This document shows, in pieces, positions 23,493 to 35,486 of a stretch of DNA of 64,000 nucleotides. The position numbers and the translations under genes were made by a program. How positions within the stretch are numbered: the first letter of the stretch is position 1; every line of letters starts with the position of its first letter. Under the pieces are notes generated by a model. It did not search any database and was not told where the DNA came from. It was given only the letters and a program-made list of their open reading frames with translations. The DNA is from Cylicocyclus nassatus (taxonomy: Eukaryota; Nematoda; Chromadorea; Rhabditida; Strongylidae), in the NCBI GenBank assembly GCA_958299035.1, contig CATQJL010000001.1, positions 17,653,433-17,717,432 on the forward strand, read 5' to 3'.

Positions 23493-24840
23493 TTACATTT
23501 GGAACGTATTACCGCGTGGTATGTTGTAACGCGAAAAGAGAAGGCTCAGCCATCGACGACGTAGAGTTTGTTTTGGATTAACGGCCTTTGGTATAGGCTC
23601 AATTTGCGTCCGAAGCTCCTGTTCAATACGGCGCAAAGTACGGCGATCTTCGTAAGTGATGAGGTTAATAGCAACTCCGAGATGGCCAAATCGTCCTGAT
23701 CCAAACGAAAAGCAATAGTTCACCAACAATCCTGTAACGATAGAAACTAGTTCATCAACACGCGACTACGACCCGCCATTGTGTGATAAAGATCCTAAAA
23801 ATAATCAAAATTCTTTACCAACCTGCCGATTCTGTGAAGGTAGGTCTCGGCGTTACGAGGGAAGTCGAAATTGATGACAACATTTACAGCTTCAATATCG
23901 ATACCTTGAAAGAAAATGGCTTATGGTGCAAAATGATTGATCAGACTCAGTAAATGACAAATACTTACCACGAGTGAGCAAATCCGAGCAAACGAAGTTG
24001 CGGCAACTTCCTTGGCGGAGATCGTGAAAGACACGGTTTCTATGATGTTGTGCCATTTTGGAGTGTATAAAGTAGGAATATCCTACTTCGGTTGAGCTTC
24101 TTGGCTAGAAGCTCAACATGCTGAGTAGAGTTGCAGAAAATAATTGACTGATTGACTTGGAGCTAGAAACGAATCGATTAGCTTTAACAGCAATCGTATT
24201 CATCTTTTCTTACCTTGAGAAACAAAGTATTAAGGCAGTCACGGTCATCGGGAAGGTAGCAGAGTAAAGCATGATTTGTCGTTCCTTTGGCAGGTACGAA
24301 ATAAGGCGATCGAGGATGCCCTAGACAATTGGATTTTAGATTTGTCATCATTTATGATTTACGAAAGGATTTCGATTTCAAAGAGAAACTGCACAAATGA
24401 ATGACACTTCTCGGTCATGATCAACCTTCAGTGCTTTTTGTTGCACATATGACACAAAATTTTTTTGAAAAATGCTTAATCAAGACATAAATGACGATAA
24501 CAAAACACACTCACCTGGAATTCTTGACTGAGAACCTTGTCAGCTTCATCGAGTACGAGCATCTTGCATTTTGACATGTCCGCCACTCCTTTCTCCATCA
24601 AGTCAAGAATGCGTCCCGCAAACAACTGGTACTCAACTGGTACAACTGCAACTGGTACTCTGATCATTTTGAAATAGAGTTCAAGCTAGTCCCACCTTCA
24701 GTTTGATATGTTTCCATAGTTCGACACAGATCTGAGACGAGGCACATAACAAGCGCCTGAATTTTCTTAATAGCCGGATTTATCTTCTCAATGACCGGGA
24801 TGCAATAGGCGCCAGTTTTGCCAGTTCCACTAACTAATCA
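23493..24840 (-). pseudogene. cgh-1: Decayed DDX6-family DEAD-box helicase (CGH-1-like)
   Basis: Reading minus strand, exons still show GTGKTGAYCIPVIEKI (~24.8 kb), [14 protein letters not shown] (~24.54 kb), LDRLISYLPKERQIMLYSAT (~24.3 kb), INQSIIFCNSTQ-like sequence (~24.15 kb), [12 protein letters not shown] (~24.0 kb), [20 protein letters not shown] (~23.85 kb) and [19 protein letters not shown] (~23.65 kb). Splice sites of ~50-bp introns remain. Lesions include a 1-bp frameshift near 24,088, loss of about 40 residues after LYSATFP, a deletion and frameshift in motif Ia, and a frameshift before the C-terminus (PKQ, then LYVVDG in another frame). The N-terminal third is not found. CGH-1 acts in mRNA storage and decay. 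This copy should be inactive, and a functional gene is expected elsewhere. Confidence 0.83.
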
Positions 24841-25288
24841 AATGATTACCTTCTTTAGTCAGCGTTTGGACTGTGAGGACCGTTTGGACTGACATCATTA
24901 GTGAGTCATAAACGTCGAAAGCCGCATTAGAAAGAGGTCGTCGGGGAAGTATAGGGCGCCGTAAAGATTGTTCGAAGAGCAGTCCTCAAGTGAGCGCCAC
25001 TCAAGCTATTGAGCGGACTGGAGATGTAGCCATACCTGCAACAATTGAGATAAACATCACACAAGTAATCTGCACCTAGCCAAGTCTGGAACACTCGAAA
25101 GAAAAACAGTGGAATTTGAGTACAAGAGACTCTGTATATGTCCTATATACACTCCGGGGGAAAACTTAAACTTCTAATTTTGCAAGGAGATTACTTTATT
25201 CTCACACTTTTCCTTGAAAGCAGAAACCAAGGGCACACTACATCAACGACAGCTGCTATAGTACAGGTGATAGCTATAAATGTGGTTG

Positions 25289-25680
25289 TCATCCTTTTGA
25301 AACTCGTAAAAGAGATAAAGATGGTAAAGTAGAATTACTCACACAAAATGTTTTGTATAAGCTGGCGCCGTACCGCTGCGATGAACACGGACTGGACCGA
25401 AAAAAGTTATCAAGATGCGCGCTAATAATGTGACGATAGACATAACAAAGAAAACCAGTGTACAACTGAGCCCACGCTGCATCGCTCCGAATATAATCAT
25501 CTGAAATTGTTCAAATAAAACGCGAAACAATCGCTTTGCAATAAACTAACCGTAGCCGATCCGTGATAGTCGAAAACAAACAAACAACAAGATTATGATA
25601 GCAGCATTACGTAGTGAAACAATAACAACAACAATAACAATAAAGACATGAAAATAGGACTGATTTAGAGAATGAGACAT
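25289..25680 (-). CDS. Putative small membrane protein, unknown
   Basis: ATG at 25,680; exon 1 to 25,551 (donor cg|gttagt), a 50-bp intron with acceptor aatttcag, then exon 2 25,500-25,289, giving 113 aa. A hydrophobic segment (VFIVIVVVIVSLRNAAIIIL) near residues 12-35 would be a signal anchor. The tail is soluble, DDYIRSDAAWAQLYTG onward. AATAAA on the minus strand is near 25,200. The ATG is 40 bp downstream of the stop of the next gene, so it could share a transcript or be part of its 3' UTR. An alternative reading starts at ATG 25,500 in another frame (53 aa). No family is recognised. Confidence 0.38.
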
Positions 25681-25720
25681 TATGTAAAAGATAATAAACT
25701 TACCGAAACAAAAGAAACAT

Positions 25721-26774
25721 TCAACAGGATTGCTGACTTGAAAAGACCGATTCTTCTATATTAGGATCCGCCAATGGAGTTATTTTCGGCTGCTTCGTTT
25801 CTTGGATTCCTTGCGATTTTTCTTGCTGGCGCATGACGTAATCAGTAAATACGTCCAATGTGTGCATTAATTTGCGGAAGAACTTTCGTTGATCCTGAAA
25901 AATGACGAAAAATACCTGGAATCAAGTATGTCACTCACTTGACAAAGAAGAATTTGCTCTTCAAGGATATCCTTCTCAGTAAATCGCTGATGCCTTGGCC
26001 GCCCGTCCTCGCTATCACTGAGGAAATCATCCTGAACGGCAACAACATAAAACAACGAGCTTGATGGATATGTGGACTCACCATGTTCGGTTCCGGTGAA
26101 AGCGAAGACACTAGTTCATCATCCGGGGATGCCGCCCTTTTCCTCTGCAATCACAATCCACTTTTAACTGTACTTAGCGAGCAACTACAGATACCTACTT
26201 TACCAACCGACGATTCTCCCTCTTTGAACGGGACTGTTGTGGGAGTATTGTCAAAATACTCCCACAGTGCTTGTTCTGTGGAACTTTCAAAGGGGGTGGG
26301 CTCATTCGCGTTCGCGAATGCGTTCTCATCCCTTAGGGAACGTCCCCCTCCCGTTAGTCCCCTGTACCTGAAAGCACCCAAGTGAGACATTTGTTCCGTG
26401 TTTCACGACCGTAGGCTGACCTTTTTTCAGCGTTAAGACTCCGTTTGTGCGCCATTCCTTTCTGGATAATTTTATTGCGCATATAGTCGAAGTGATTTCG
26501 CAAGCGCTTTTCCGAAAGTTCGAATCCAAACTCCTCTTTGAGCTCGGTCAGCAGGCTCTTATATGCTTGGCTTCTTTTATTGTTTTGAGAGACACTCCGC
26601 AGGTTCGTGTCGTTCAAAAGCACGTCCGCATGGTTCACGTAGTAATTAATGATGTGCTTCGAAATAGCATTCGGAATCTTGTTAGGGATTTCTTAAAATG
26701 AGAGTTCAATCCTAATTTGGTCATCCTTTTGCCTTACCCCTTGGTGTTCCAGTGCTTGCAGCAAATCCTGACAT
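25721..26774 (-). CDS. Putative MADF/zeste-like DNA-binding protein
   Basis: Six exons, 26774-26738, 26691-26421, 26367-26199, 26144-26082, 26031-25939 and 25894-25721, have fully consistent phases and give 268 aa. Residues ~17-95 form a helical block (ISKHIINYYVNHADVLLNDT, then NNKRSQAYKSLLTELKEEFG and RLRNHFDYMRNKI). This resembles the three-helix Myb/SANT-like fold of MADF or zeste proteins, which would bind DNA. The middle is low-complexity and the C-terminus acidic, with RKRAASPDDELVSSLSPEP and a final helical part. Exon 2's acceptor (ttttaag) is weak. Possible further upstream exons would run into the C-rich tract. Family assignment is tentative; the gene structure is better supported. 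Confidence 0.66.
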
Positions 26775-26854
26775 ACTCCTTTTCAGAAATGATGAAAGCA
26801 GCCCTAAATCTTTTTGTTTTCGGAACTTCGGCGATTCAAGTAGATTTGCAACCT

Positions 26855-26962
26855 CCCACCCCACCCCGCTTCCCTCCCACCTCCCTTCTCCCTCCTCCCC
26901 TCCCTCCCACCTCCCTTCTCCCTCCTCCCCTCCCTCCACCCCCCCCCCCCCCTTCTCCGCGA
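26855..26962. repeat. Pyrimidine-rich tandem and poly-C tract
   Basis: A ~30-bp CT-only unit (cctcccacctcccttctccctcctcccc) is repeated twice and followed by about 16 cytosines. It lies just upstream of the putative DNA-binding gene and could form unusual DNA structure. Confidence 0.8.
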
Positions 26963-26999
26963 GGGTGTGTTAACTCTAGCGGAAAAGAACCCAAACGAG

Positions 27000-27900
27000 A
27001 AAAACCATAATAAAAACGGTGCAAATGTGCAGTAGTGTCTATGGAACACGACACAAATTACTGTTTACTGGGTACAAAAAAACCACAAAGGAGAACATCG
27101 AAGAAAATTCTCAGGTTAGGTTCGAAGTAAAAAAAATTAATCACTCACTACTTTCGGTTCAACTTCGACGTTCACAACGCAAACGGTACGGTCGATTAAC
27201 CGTAAAACTAAATAAAACTTAAAGCGTGACAAACAAAACGCAACAATAAAACGTAAACAGAATACCGACAATAACAACCAATAAATGCATACCACGTAAC
27301 ACGAGATGAGAGATGGGATGCGTACAAGAGATTTTTGGGAATTTAGCGCAAAAACCGTGAAGAAGAAGTAAGGACATGATGGCTAGCATCAGAGAAGAAA
27401 ATAAATGGGTGATATCAAGCGAAAACAGTGGAAACGCACCGAATAACCCAAAATCAAACCATGGGGAAAACGTGTGCAGTTTCGCGGTGAATTCAGACCG
27501 CAATAATACGTCGGCTAGATTGTCCCGTAAGTTACTCACGAGCAACTTACGGGAAATTTGTCTGATCCTCCTCTTAAGCACACTATTTCTCTCGGGTCAC
27601 CCGAATTTGCAACCTCGGATAAGTGGCATTCTGGTGAACTGACTGTGACACTTGACCGGGCATTCTTCTGACTGTTCAACTGACTATCCTAAAGCATGGG
27701 AAGGTGGGCGGGATTAGGGTCACCCGAGGAAGTTCGTCTAAATGATTCATCTCAAGTCACCTGGGATGAATGGGGGTTTACTACGGGCCATAGTCTAAGA
27801 ATCAGACAATCAGAACTGTGGAAAATCTGGTAATCATTGCACATCGTTTGTTACCCCTTATAGCTTGCCACTGCATAAAGAGCATAATGTAGCACGACAT
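27000..27900. other. No gene recognised
   Basis: Upstream flank of the minus-strand gene. It contains a small hairpin (gtaagttactcacgagcaacttac, 27,528) and an open frame of 88 codons without splice or domain support. Confidence 0.4.
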
Positions 27901-27908
27901 TCAAGTGC

Positions 27909-28494
27909 TCAGATAATCGCGGGGGCAGGCGGCTATGCGAATTTTGAGCAAGCGCACACCGGAAAATAGTTCGCTGATTTCTTGCGGTCTGCTTGCAGAA
28001 ATTTGGAATAATTTTAGCGCAATTTTAGCCGAATGCTTGGAGAGCATTCGCGGTTTCCTTATAGATTTGCTGCGGAGCAGTGGCCGCATTCTCGCGGACA
28101 TTTCGCGAGAATATGCAAGAATTTTGGGGGCCGCACGGCCCTTTGTGGAGGACCGCGCAACCCCCAGGCACTTTCCGCTGAGAGAAAGTACCTCAAACTT
28201 GAGTAATTAAACCAACGGTGACACCTCTGCTACACAGAGTCTTACCTGTGCTCGACGTACGCCCGAAAACGCGTAAAAAGAGTCGGAGCGCTTGCTGAAA
28301 GTTTGGCCAGCGCTCGCTGAAAGAAATTATTTGCCAAGCGCTTGCAAAAATGCTGTATTGCTGCCCGCCGGCAGAATATGCGACCGTAAAGGAAGTGCCG
28401 CCCGCTGAAGGTTTGGCCACGCCCCAAAAATCTGCTGATCGTCTGCAGAAAAGCGCGAGTTTGCGGACCGCCTGCCCCCGGCGATTATCTGAGT
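27909..28494. mobile_element. Short terminal-inverted-repeat element
   Basis: ctcagataatcgcgggggcaggcgg at 27,909 pairs with ccgcctgcccccggcgattatctgag at 28,469-28,494. The inner part repeats cgcttgcagaaat-like words. The target duplication is not clear. Confidence 0.65.
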
Positions 28495-28717
28495 GAAGCA
28501 AGTCTGGAAATTTGATATATAATATCAAGATGAGGAAAACTGACACATAGTTACAGATGACATTGAAGGCAATCCGTTGTGAGTAAGACTTTTACCTCAC
28601 GAGAAGAGTTTGGAGTTTTCCAGTATCTTCAGAGCAGATGGGAGAGCTATCTTCTTCGTAGGAGCGGTGCTCAAGCATATTTTCAACTCCACATTCTCTG
28701 TTTCTGGCCTTTTTTCG

Positions 28718-29338
28718 TTGAAGGCAATGGTTCGGGAAAATTGAAATTGCGCGCTTTCTGTTCCTCCTTGTCCTTCTGGATGCGTTCAGACCAGAGCTAT
28801 GTTTAAAAAGTCAAATAACTGCTTTTTCTGTAGTTCCCCGGCATTGGAGATTGCTGAGGAGGCTGGAGCGGAGATTCTCACAGCCGACTCACAATCGGTT
28901 GCCTGAGCTAATTAGCCAACTGTCTTCAAAATGAGTGATGTTACAGTCTGCCCCAATCGGGATCAGGGAAACGTCGGAATTTGCGCGCTCGCAGCGCTAG
29001 GGGATTGCGCTGCATATGCGCGCTGTCGCAGAGAGTGAATAGATCGAGGAGAGAGCAAACTAGCTAGCCGCAGATGTGGCGCGAAACCCTCGCGGCGCGG
29101 ATTCCCGCCATGCCGATTTTGGCCTGGTTAGGATTGGGGCAGACTGTACAACTCCCTGCCCCAGTCACTGTTTTTGGCGGGAATCTCCGCTCCAGCTTCC
29201 TCAGCAATCTCCAAGGCCGGAAAACGCCACAAAAAGCACTTTTTGAGTTTTTAAGAACAGCCCTAGTTTAAACGCATCCAGAAGGGCAAGGAGGAACGGA
29301 AAGCGCTCATTACAATTTTCCAGAGCCACTGCCTTTAG
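28718..29338. mobile_element. Foldback element with AGGCAATGG/CCACTGCCT ends
   Basis: Arms 28,722-28,975 and 29,133-29,337 are inverted (ccggcattggagattgctgagg pairs with cctcagcaatctccaaggccgg). Ends TTGAAGGCAATGG and CCACTGCCTTTAG belong to the TTAA-flanked group. It abuts the next foldback directly. Confidence 0.75.
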
Positions 29339-29791
29339 AGGCAGTGTCCGGACAAAACCTCGATTTTGAGATTTTGTGCTTACCCGGGCCTATTCACTAT
29401 GCTGAATCCGAAAATCCACATTGGAAAGCGCAAAAACGGCAAAGGGCTCGAACGCAGGAAGGAAATCGAAAGTGGGCGGGGCCTTCCCCACTGTGAATTT
29501 CGCAGTCCCAGCTTCTGGAGCAATCTTTCCAATTCCTCTAGTTCCTGAGATCTCCACCGGCCAGGTGCGAATGCATGACTTGAAATCGGAACCGAGAAAA
29601 TCGCTCTGGAAGCTGGGAGCGTGAAATCACAGTGGGGAAAGCCCCGCCCACCTGCTGATTTCCCTCCTGTGTTAGAGCCCTTTTTCGCCGTTTTCGCGCC
29701 TTCCAATGTGGATTTTCATTCAGCATGGCGAATAGGCCCGTATAAGCACAAAATCTCAAAATCGAGTTTTTTGCCCGGACACTGCCTTTAA
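29335..29791. mobile_element. Foldback MITE with TTAA ends (family A, copy 2)
   Basis: Same arms as 619-1,080 (GGCAGTGTCCGGACAAAA... to ...GCCCGGACACTGCC). The right TTAA is at 29,788; on the left it has become TTAG where it joins the preceding foldback. Confidence 0.8.
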
Positions 29792-31020
29792 GCCTAATAC
29801 CTTCGTACGAAGCATACTGAAAGAAGCTAAACACTTGAGTGGTCTCATCTAAGAAGGCATGACAGCCATCGATAATGCTCACCCTATTTCCTAACTATAC
29901 CCGGGGCGATGCTTTAGAATTAAAATGATTGTTTGGTAAAAGGAAGGTATTCAAAAAATGTGCTAGAACTCTCTCTGGTCTTTCAATATCTATCAAAGCA
30001 GAACATCTAGTAAATCTGATCGGCGAGAGAGCTTCGAAAAAGAGAACCAGTAACTGCTCGAAATGAAAACTAAGAAGAACAAAGAAGGATGTGAAATGCT
30101 CAATTAACAGAAGAGGTAAAGGACAGGTATGCCGCAAACTAAGAATTCCCCCGCGCTGCAGCGCACTGTAAGGCTGAAAAGACTTTGAAAAGGCCGTCTG
30201 CGGTGATGTGAAGGCACGGAACGAAGCGGTCGTCAACGCATATTCTTTGTTTGCTGGTCAATTTATAATTTGCTGGTTTTAAATTCGAAATAACATAATT
30301 TTTTCATGAACGACTTTTCTCAATATATCCTTTAAATTGAGTAAACTTTTGGTTATGAGGAAGATATTAAGCCTTGAAGGAAAGCTTTTGCGGAAAAAAC
30401 AAGATTTTGAATTTTTACAATGTTTTTTTTCCAGACGGGTTTGGCATGGCATTTTTAACCTTACTCCCCTAGAACTGACAGATATACAATAGCCATCAAA
30501 AGATAGTGAAAATTTCGAGGACTATTTTCTAACCAAAAAGATCATAAAACCTTACTACAGCACCAACAAAAAAACTCTCAAAAAACTGGTTAGAAGCGCA
30601 ACAATGGATTTGAAATCTTTTAGCGTATTTCGAGCGGTACCTCGCTCCAGGGTCCGGCAATCCGCAACAGGGGGTCAAACGAGAAAAAGCTGACTTTTTC
30701 TTTGTGATGGTTTTAAAAACAACCATGTTCTAAGTAGTGATTATCGAGAAGAAAATAAGCAAGAAAAAATTAGTTATGAAAACGCAAAGTTTTGTTCCTA
30801 CTAAGTGGAAATACACGCGAAACCCAATTACTTTTTGATGCGCTTTGAAATCTTACCCCGGATCCTTTCTCCTTCCTGGGACGTTGTCTGGATTGCTGCG
30901 CTTATTATTCTGCGCAATAACCGCTCAAGTAAGAAAACATCGCTGCGAAAACACTGAGAGGGAACAATGTGAAGAAAAAAAAACTTTTTCCAATTTTTCA
31001 AGAAGCAAATTAACAATTTT
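29792..31020. other. No gene recognised
   Basis: AT-rich intergenic sequence with open frames lacking splice context on both strands. Confidence 0.4.
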
Positions 31021-31690
31021 CACAAAGAAGCGTCATCATCGAAGAAGTAAAGCTCTCTCCAAAACTTACAATCTATTGAAGGCCCTCAGAACCACAAACG
31101 CTAAAGTTTTGATCAATGCCTACAAGATGTGCATTCGCCCCATTGTCGAATTTGGCACTACACTTACTTCTCCATATAAGATTGGAGACGATAATGAACG
31201 CAATAACGTGTTGTCTCTTCCTAGTTAAGCCCTCAGAAAGAGAAAATTTGAGCTTTTCATGGCTCTCAAGATGCTAACAGGAAAATGCGAAGTGACTTTT
31301 CAAAAATTTTCAACGTTTGCAACTCTGGAACTAGAGGAGGTTCACTAAAACTAAGAGCTCTCAAGACAAAATCACTTTTAGGTACCATTTTTTCACTGTG
31401 AGGGTGATTTCGATTTTAACAGGCTACTGGCACAAGATGCTCTGCTCTTCAAAAAACATTAGCTAAATTTTTTACTGCAAATCGCCCTAATTCCTAATGG
31501 TGAAATTATTTCACCATCTTGTACTTTAATTGTTATTATATGTATCTTTTTGCTGATGTTTTTCATACATTGATACTACGGTTTTTATAATCGCAAGACT
31601 CTCCTTTTACTATTTCTACTCACATGTTTTTGCACGTATCAATAAATAAATAAATAAATAATTAAATAAATAAATAAATAAGCACTGTAA
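31020..31690 (+). mobile_element. 5'-truncated CR1-like non-LTR retrotransposon
   Basis: Frame near 31,050-31,228 reads KTYNLLKALRTTNAKVLINA then MCIRPIVEFGTTLTSPYK. This is the region after the reverse-transcriptase palm in CR1/Jockey-type LINEs (…LIRAYKT.VRPILEYGT.V.SPY). Stops follow, and degraded sequence continues to a (AAAT)n tail at 31,640-31,682. The 5' part is missing, so it is dead. Confidence 0.75.
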
Positions 31691-32394
31691 CATATCTGTC
31701 TGCATCACAGACAGAAGCAAGATTTATCGAGTGCACGAAAACCGCGTAAAAATAGCCAAAATAGGAAAAAAACAAGAGAGTTTCAAAAACACAGTTTCTG
31801 CCACATTTCACATTTAGATTGAAAAACGGGGTGGGACGTTGTCAGCGCGAAGTTAGAGATTTTCAATATCATATACAAGAAGAATTTCAATATTATATAC
31901 AGTTTTTTAAGACTGAGTTCAAAATAACGATGAAAAGTGCACGAGAGCCAAATGTCCTGTATCCGCGCTTGGGGCAGCGACGTAGCGCAATGCGAGAAGG
32001 CGCAAAAGAGCAGAGGAGAAAGACCAGAGCCGACGGCACATTTGGCTCTGGCTTAGATCTCCGTGGGTCTTAAATATTTTGCAACATTGTGTATCATTCT
32101 GATCGCCATTACACGACTCGGAGCACTGATAACGTCGCGGATGTTGAAAACCACTCATCAAAGAGATAGACCAGCAAATTCGTGCGCGACTCTCTGCGCA
32201 AGATTTAGGTGCAATTTTTCGTTTTTAGCTAACTTCAACAGCTTTTGTGAAGTTCTAAAAGTCAATCGTGGTCCGAGAAACTTTAAGTGAGAAATGTTGT
32301 GCTGACAGAGGAACTTTCACATAAACCTCCATTTCGACGTAAAATTGTTATAGAAACGATTTTTGCTTTAAGAATAATCTGAAAATATTATTTA
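31690..32394. other. No gene recognised
   Basis: Flank of the LINE. It has a weak inverted pair around 31,945 and 32,035 (agccaaatgt / acatttggct). Confidence 0.35.
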
Positions 32395-33305
32395 TTAGGT
32401 TGATTCATAATTAATGCATGTTTTCTATACTTCAATTGTGAACGATAAATCCTTTTTGAAAGTGCATTCCTGGGCGCAACAAAAACTACTGTAACCATCA
32501 AGTCACTGGCTCAACAGATGCTTTTGCGTAACTGTATCCGTCTTTAGGAAGAGTTTCTGGCCTGAAAATTGCCAACAACATTTTTCGGAAGCCTCTAATT
32601 TGAGAGAGCATAAGTTATGTCGAAATAAAATAGGATAAAGCAGACTTCGCCCTTCGTGTAGCCAAGGGTATCTTGAGCAGTGATGCCAAGCTTGAATGTT
32701 ACAGGAAATTTTTGAAGGAAAATATCGCGGAAAAGTCGAAAGTGCTGACTTTTTTTGACATCTCGGTGGGTTTAGAAATTGGTCATTTTTGAAGTTGTTT
32801 CATTGTTTTCCGCTGAAAAGTGAGAAAACCCTAGCGCTTTTCTACCATCAAATGGACTAAGTATACTTTTGCTGAATAGTGCAAAAGACAAGCAATGGCC
32901 TTTTGCTTTAAAGTTTTATACGGCACGGAAGGGTCGCGACCCTCATTCAAGTTCACAATCGAATTTCTCGGCTCAGAATCCATGGAAGATTTTGTTCAAA
33001 TAGCATCTTGTAGGACAAGATTTACTAATCCTCATGCATATTTTTTGAAATTAATCCAGTTATTCCTCAAGAATTTAGGGCAAAAAGAGTGAAAAGCAAA
33101 AATTTCGGGATCTAGTTTCTTTTCTTTGAAGGCTTAGAACTTTGGAATGAAAGGAGATGTAGGAAAGCGAAGGCCTATATATAAAACTAGAAAAAACGCT
33201 CTTTCAGACAGCATAAAAAGTTTTTGAGGAAGTTGATTGCACATCACGTATCAACTCTTGGAAGAAGAGGTGAGAAAAACGTGCATTAATTATGAATCAA
33301 CCTAA
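32395..33305. mobile_element. Mariner-type element, TTAGGTTGATTCATAATTAA ends
   Basis: Terminal inverted repeats of about 30 bp (TTAGGTTGATTCATAATTAA and inverse) are flanked by TA at 32,393 and 33,306. At 911 bp it is close to the 918-bp element at 17,066 in size and first eight bases. No intact transposase frame. Confidence 0.78.
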
Positions 33306-33614
33306 TATTCTACTTGCTTTATTTACATTTTCCGATTTATTCGTGATCGTTACATATGGGGCATCGCCCCGGATGACTTCTGCTTTTTTGCCAGGTAAAG
33401 GTTCTGTTCTATCATGCCCTCAGAGTGAAGCCTACTAGAGTACATTGCTCTATGTATCGGGGGTATGCCTATGACAGTGGGCTAATTGATTGTTTTTGTT
33501 GACAAGATGTTATTGCTTGTAGAGGGTAATGAAATATAAAATACCATTTACCAACAACAAATTTCACAAGCGAGACAACCCTATATAGAAGTGAATTTGT
33601 GTATATGCTAGCCT

Positions 33615-34861
33615 TTAAAAACAGCGGCGCGGCAGATTGAGACCCATGGCAAGACAAGGTCACGGTGTAGGAGCCCCACAATGGAACTAGGGGTCAAATT
33701 TCGATGTTCCTCTGCCACTTCTAACTCCCGAAAATTCAACGAGAAAGCAGCGTTTCCCTCTCCCCTCATCTCCGATCCCTCAGAGCAACCATGCCGCAAT
33801 GCTATAAGCATAAGGGTCCCGCAACGACTCTGCGTCTGCGCCATGGCGGGCCTTGCGTCCATTCGTCCATGTTTGCATTAGGTTGAACACTAAGTTTTGC
33901 AACTTTTCTCATAACTTCCCTCTCACCCAACATGGTGCACTCAAATTTTGCCACTGTGTTGGTTATTATGTATACTACAAGCGCAGCTGCTGTCCTACCA
34001 AATTCTGACGTCGCAGTGAGGGTTACGGTAGGTGTATGGTATGAAGGGGAAAAATTCAAAGTTCGACGGATTTGGCTGAAACTTGGCATAGGGATGTTAT
34101 CCGACATGCTGATAACGAATGCGATAGTGAAATTGCGTGATAAGGGCTTTTTTGTAGGATTATTGTAGGTGTACGATATGGGTCTCACCCTAAACAAGGA
34201 AAAAGGCGTTGATTCAACAAATGAATATGATATTCGCATTCGGCAGGTCAAATAACCTTACTATGTGAAGTCTCGGCGGAATTTGAGCTTCGGATTCTTT
34301 AGTCATTGACGGTCGTCCCCAGCAGCTCTTGCGTACATCGACTCGTTCGACTTTATGAGGACGCCAAATCTCGACATGCCCATAAATTTTATTTCTTTCT
34401 TGCTAGGCCAAAGGAGTCAACCTCTTGCAATAATTTGTAGACGATTCCGGATTACTGCGCATGGCTAGGCTGCCAAAGGCTTCATTTTAGCTTGAAACCT
34501 CAAAAATTCTCAAGTTTTACTAGTTTTCGAAAAATGCCTGAAACCTATTTCGTGTTCAAAATTCAGACAATTTGTGCTCACTTGTAGCTCACATTGCATT
34601 CTACATGATGCCAAAGTTTGAGTGCGCCATGTTGAATGAGAGTGAATTATGAAACAAGTTGCAAAACTTAGTGTTCATCCTAATAATTAGGTGGGAGGGG
34701 TCTGAAAGAAGGTGAGACGGGCGCTGCTTTCGCGTTAAAATTTCGAGGCTTAGAGGTAACAGAGAAAGTTCGAACTTTAGCTCATAGATTTCATTATGAG
34801 GGCTCCTACCCTGTGACCTTGTTTTGCCGCGGGTCTCATTCTGCCGGGCCACTGCCTTTAA
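33615..34861. mobile_element. TTAA-flanked foldback element, 1.25 kb
   Basis: TTAA at 33,615 and 34,858. Arms are inverted (ggcagattgagacccatggc pairs with gcgggtctcattctgccggg), and gtcacggtgtaggagcccc pairs with ggctcctaccctgtgac. The middle has A+T-rich sequence and no supported gene. Confidence 0.75.
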
Positions 34862-35149
34862 ACCTTATTCGTTGACATAATGGGCCTAATTTGGAGGATC
34901 ATTGTGAAGATTCTTTCTGAGAAAGCTTGGATTTACTTTTGCCACCTGGTTCCTAAACCTGCAATCTATTTCGCCTAGCATTCTTGTGAAAATTACTTAT
35001 TATGTTTCAGAAAGGGCAAAGTATATATTTTCCCAATGTACAAACATCACAGCATTGAAACGAAAATTATCCTGGACGGGGTTTGAACACTGCAAGAATG
35101 CAATGCAAGAAAATACGAAGAGAATCTATGCAGCAAGCTACTACATATA

Positions 35150-35260
35150 TGTACTGCAGGGAATATGTACTGTACATATATGTGCTGTACATATATGTAC
35201 TGTACCTATAAGCGTACCAATAATGAGTGTACAAATGTACATTGTCCTGGTACACTGGCG
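35150..35260. repeat. TGTACATATATGTACTG short tandem
   Basis: Three to four near-copies of a ~19-bp self-complementary unit lie about 230 bp before Cys-rich/TIL gene 2. The rest of 34,862-35,400 shows nothing. Confidence 0.65.
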
Positions 35261-35411
35261 GAAGTTTTTCTATCACTAACTTTTCCCTCTGGACGTCATG
35301 TACTTATGTCAGATTTTCATTCCTGGTTATATTGTATATATTCATGTTATCTTGCCATAGTGAACAAACAAACAACAGTTCTACAGATTCCTGACTCCAG
35401 CTGGGTCTAAG

Positions 35412-35459
35412 CTGATTATCATCAAACTTTTGCATAGCGATGTTTGTGATGTATAAAAA
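35412..35459 (+). promoter_or_regulatory. TATA box and GATA-type site of Cys-rich/TIL gene 2
   Basis: TATAAAAA at 35,452, 35 bp before the ATG. CTGATTATC at 35,412 contains TTATCA (35,416-35,421), a reverse TGATAA site as used by intestinal GATA factors in Caenorhabditis. Confidence 0.6.
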
Positions 35460-35486
35460 CAGTCGAAAACAATAAAGTGAGGCAAC

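Noticed and set aside
26717..27054. Pro-rich and Gly-rich frames over the CT tract
   Set aside because: Low-complexity translation of a pyrimidine tract on both strands.
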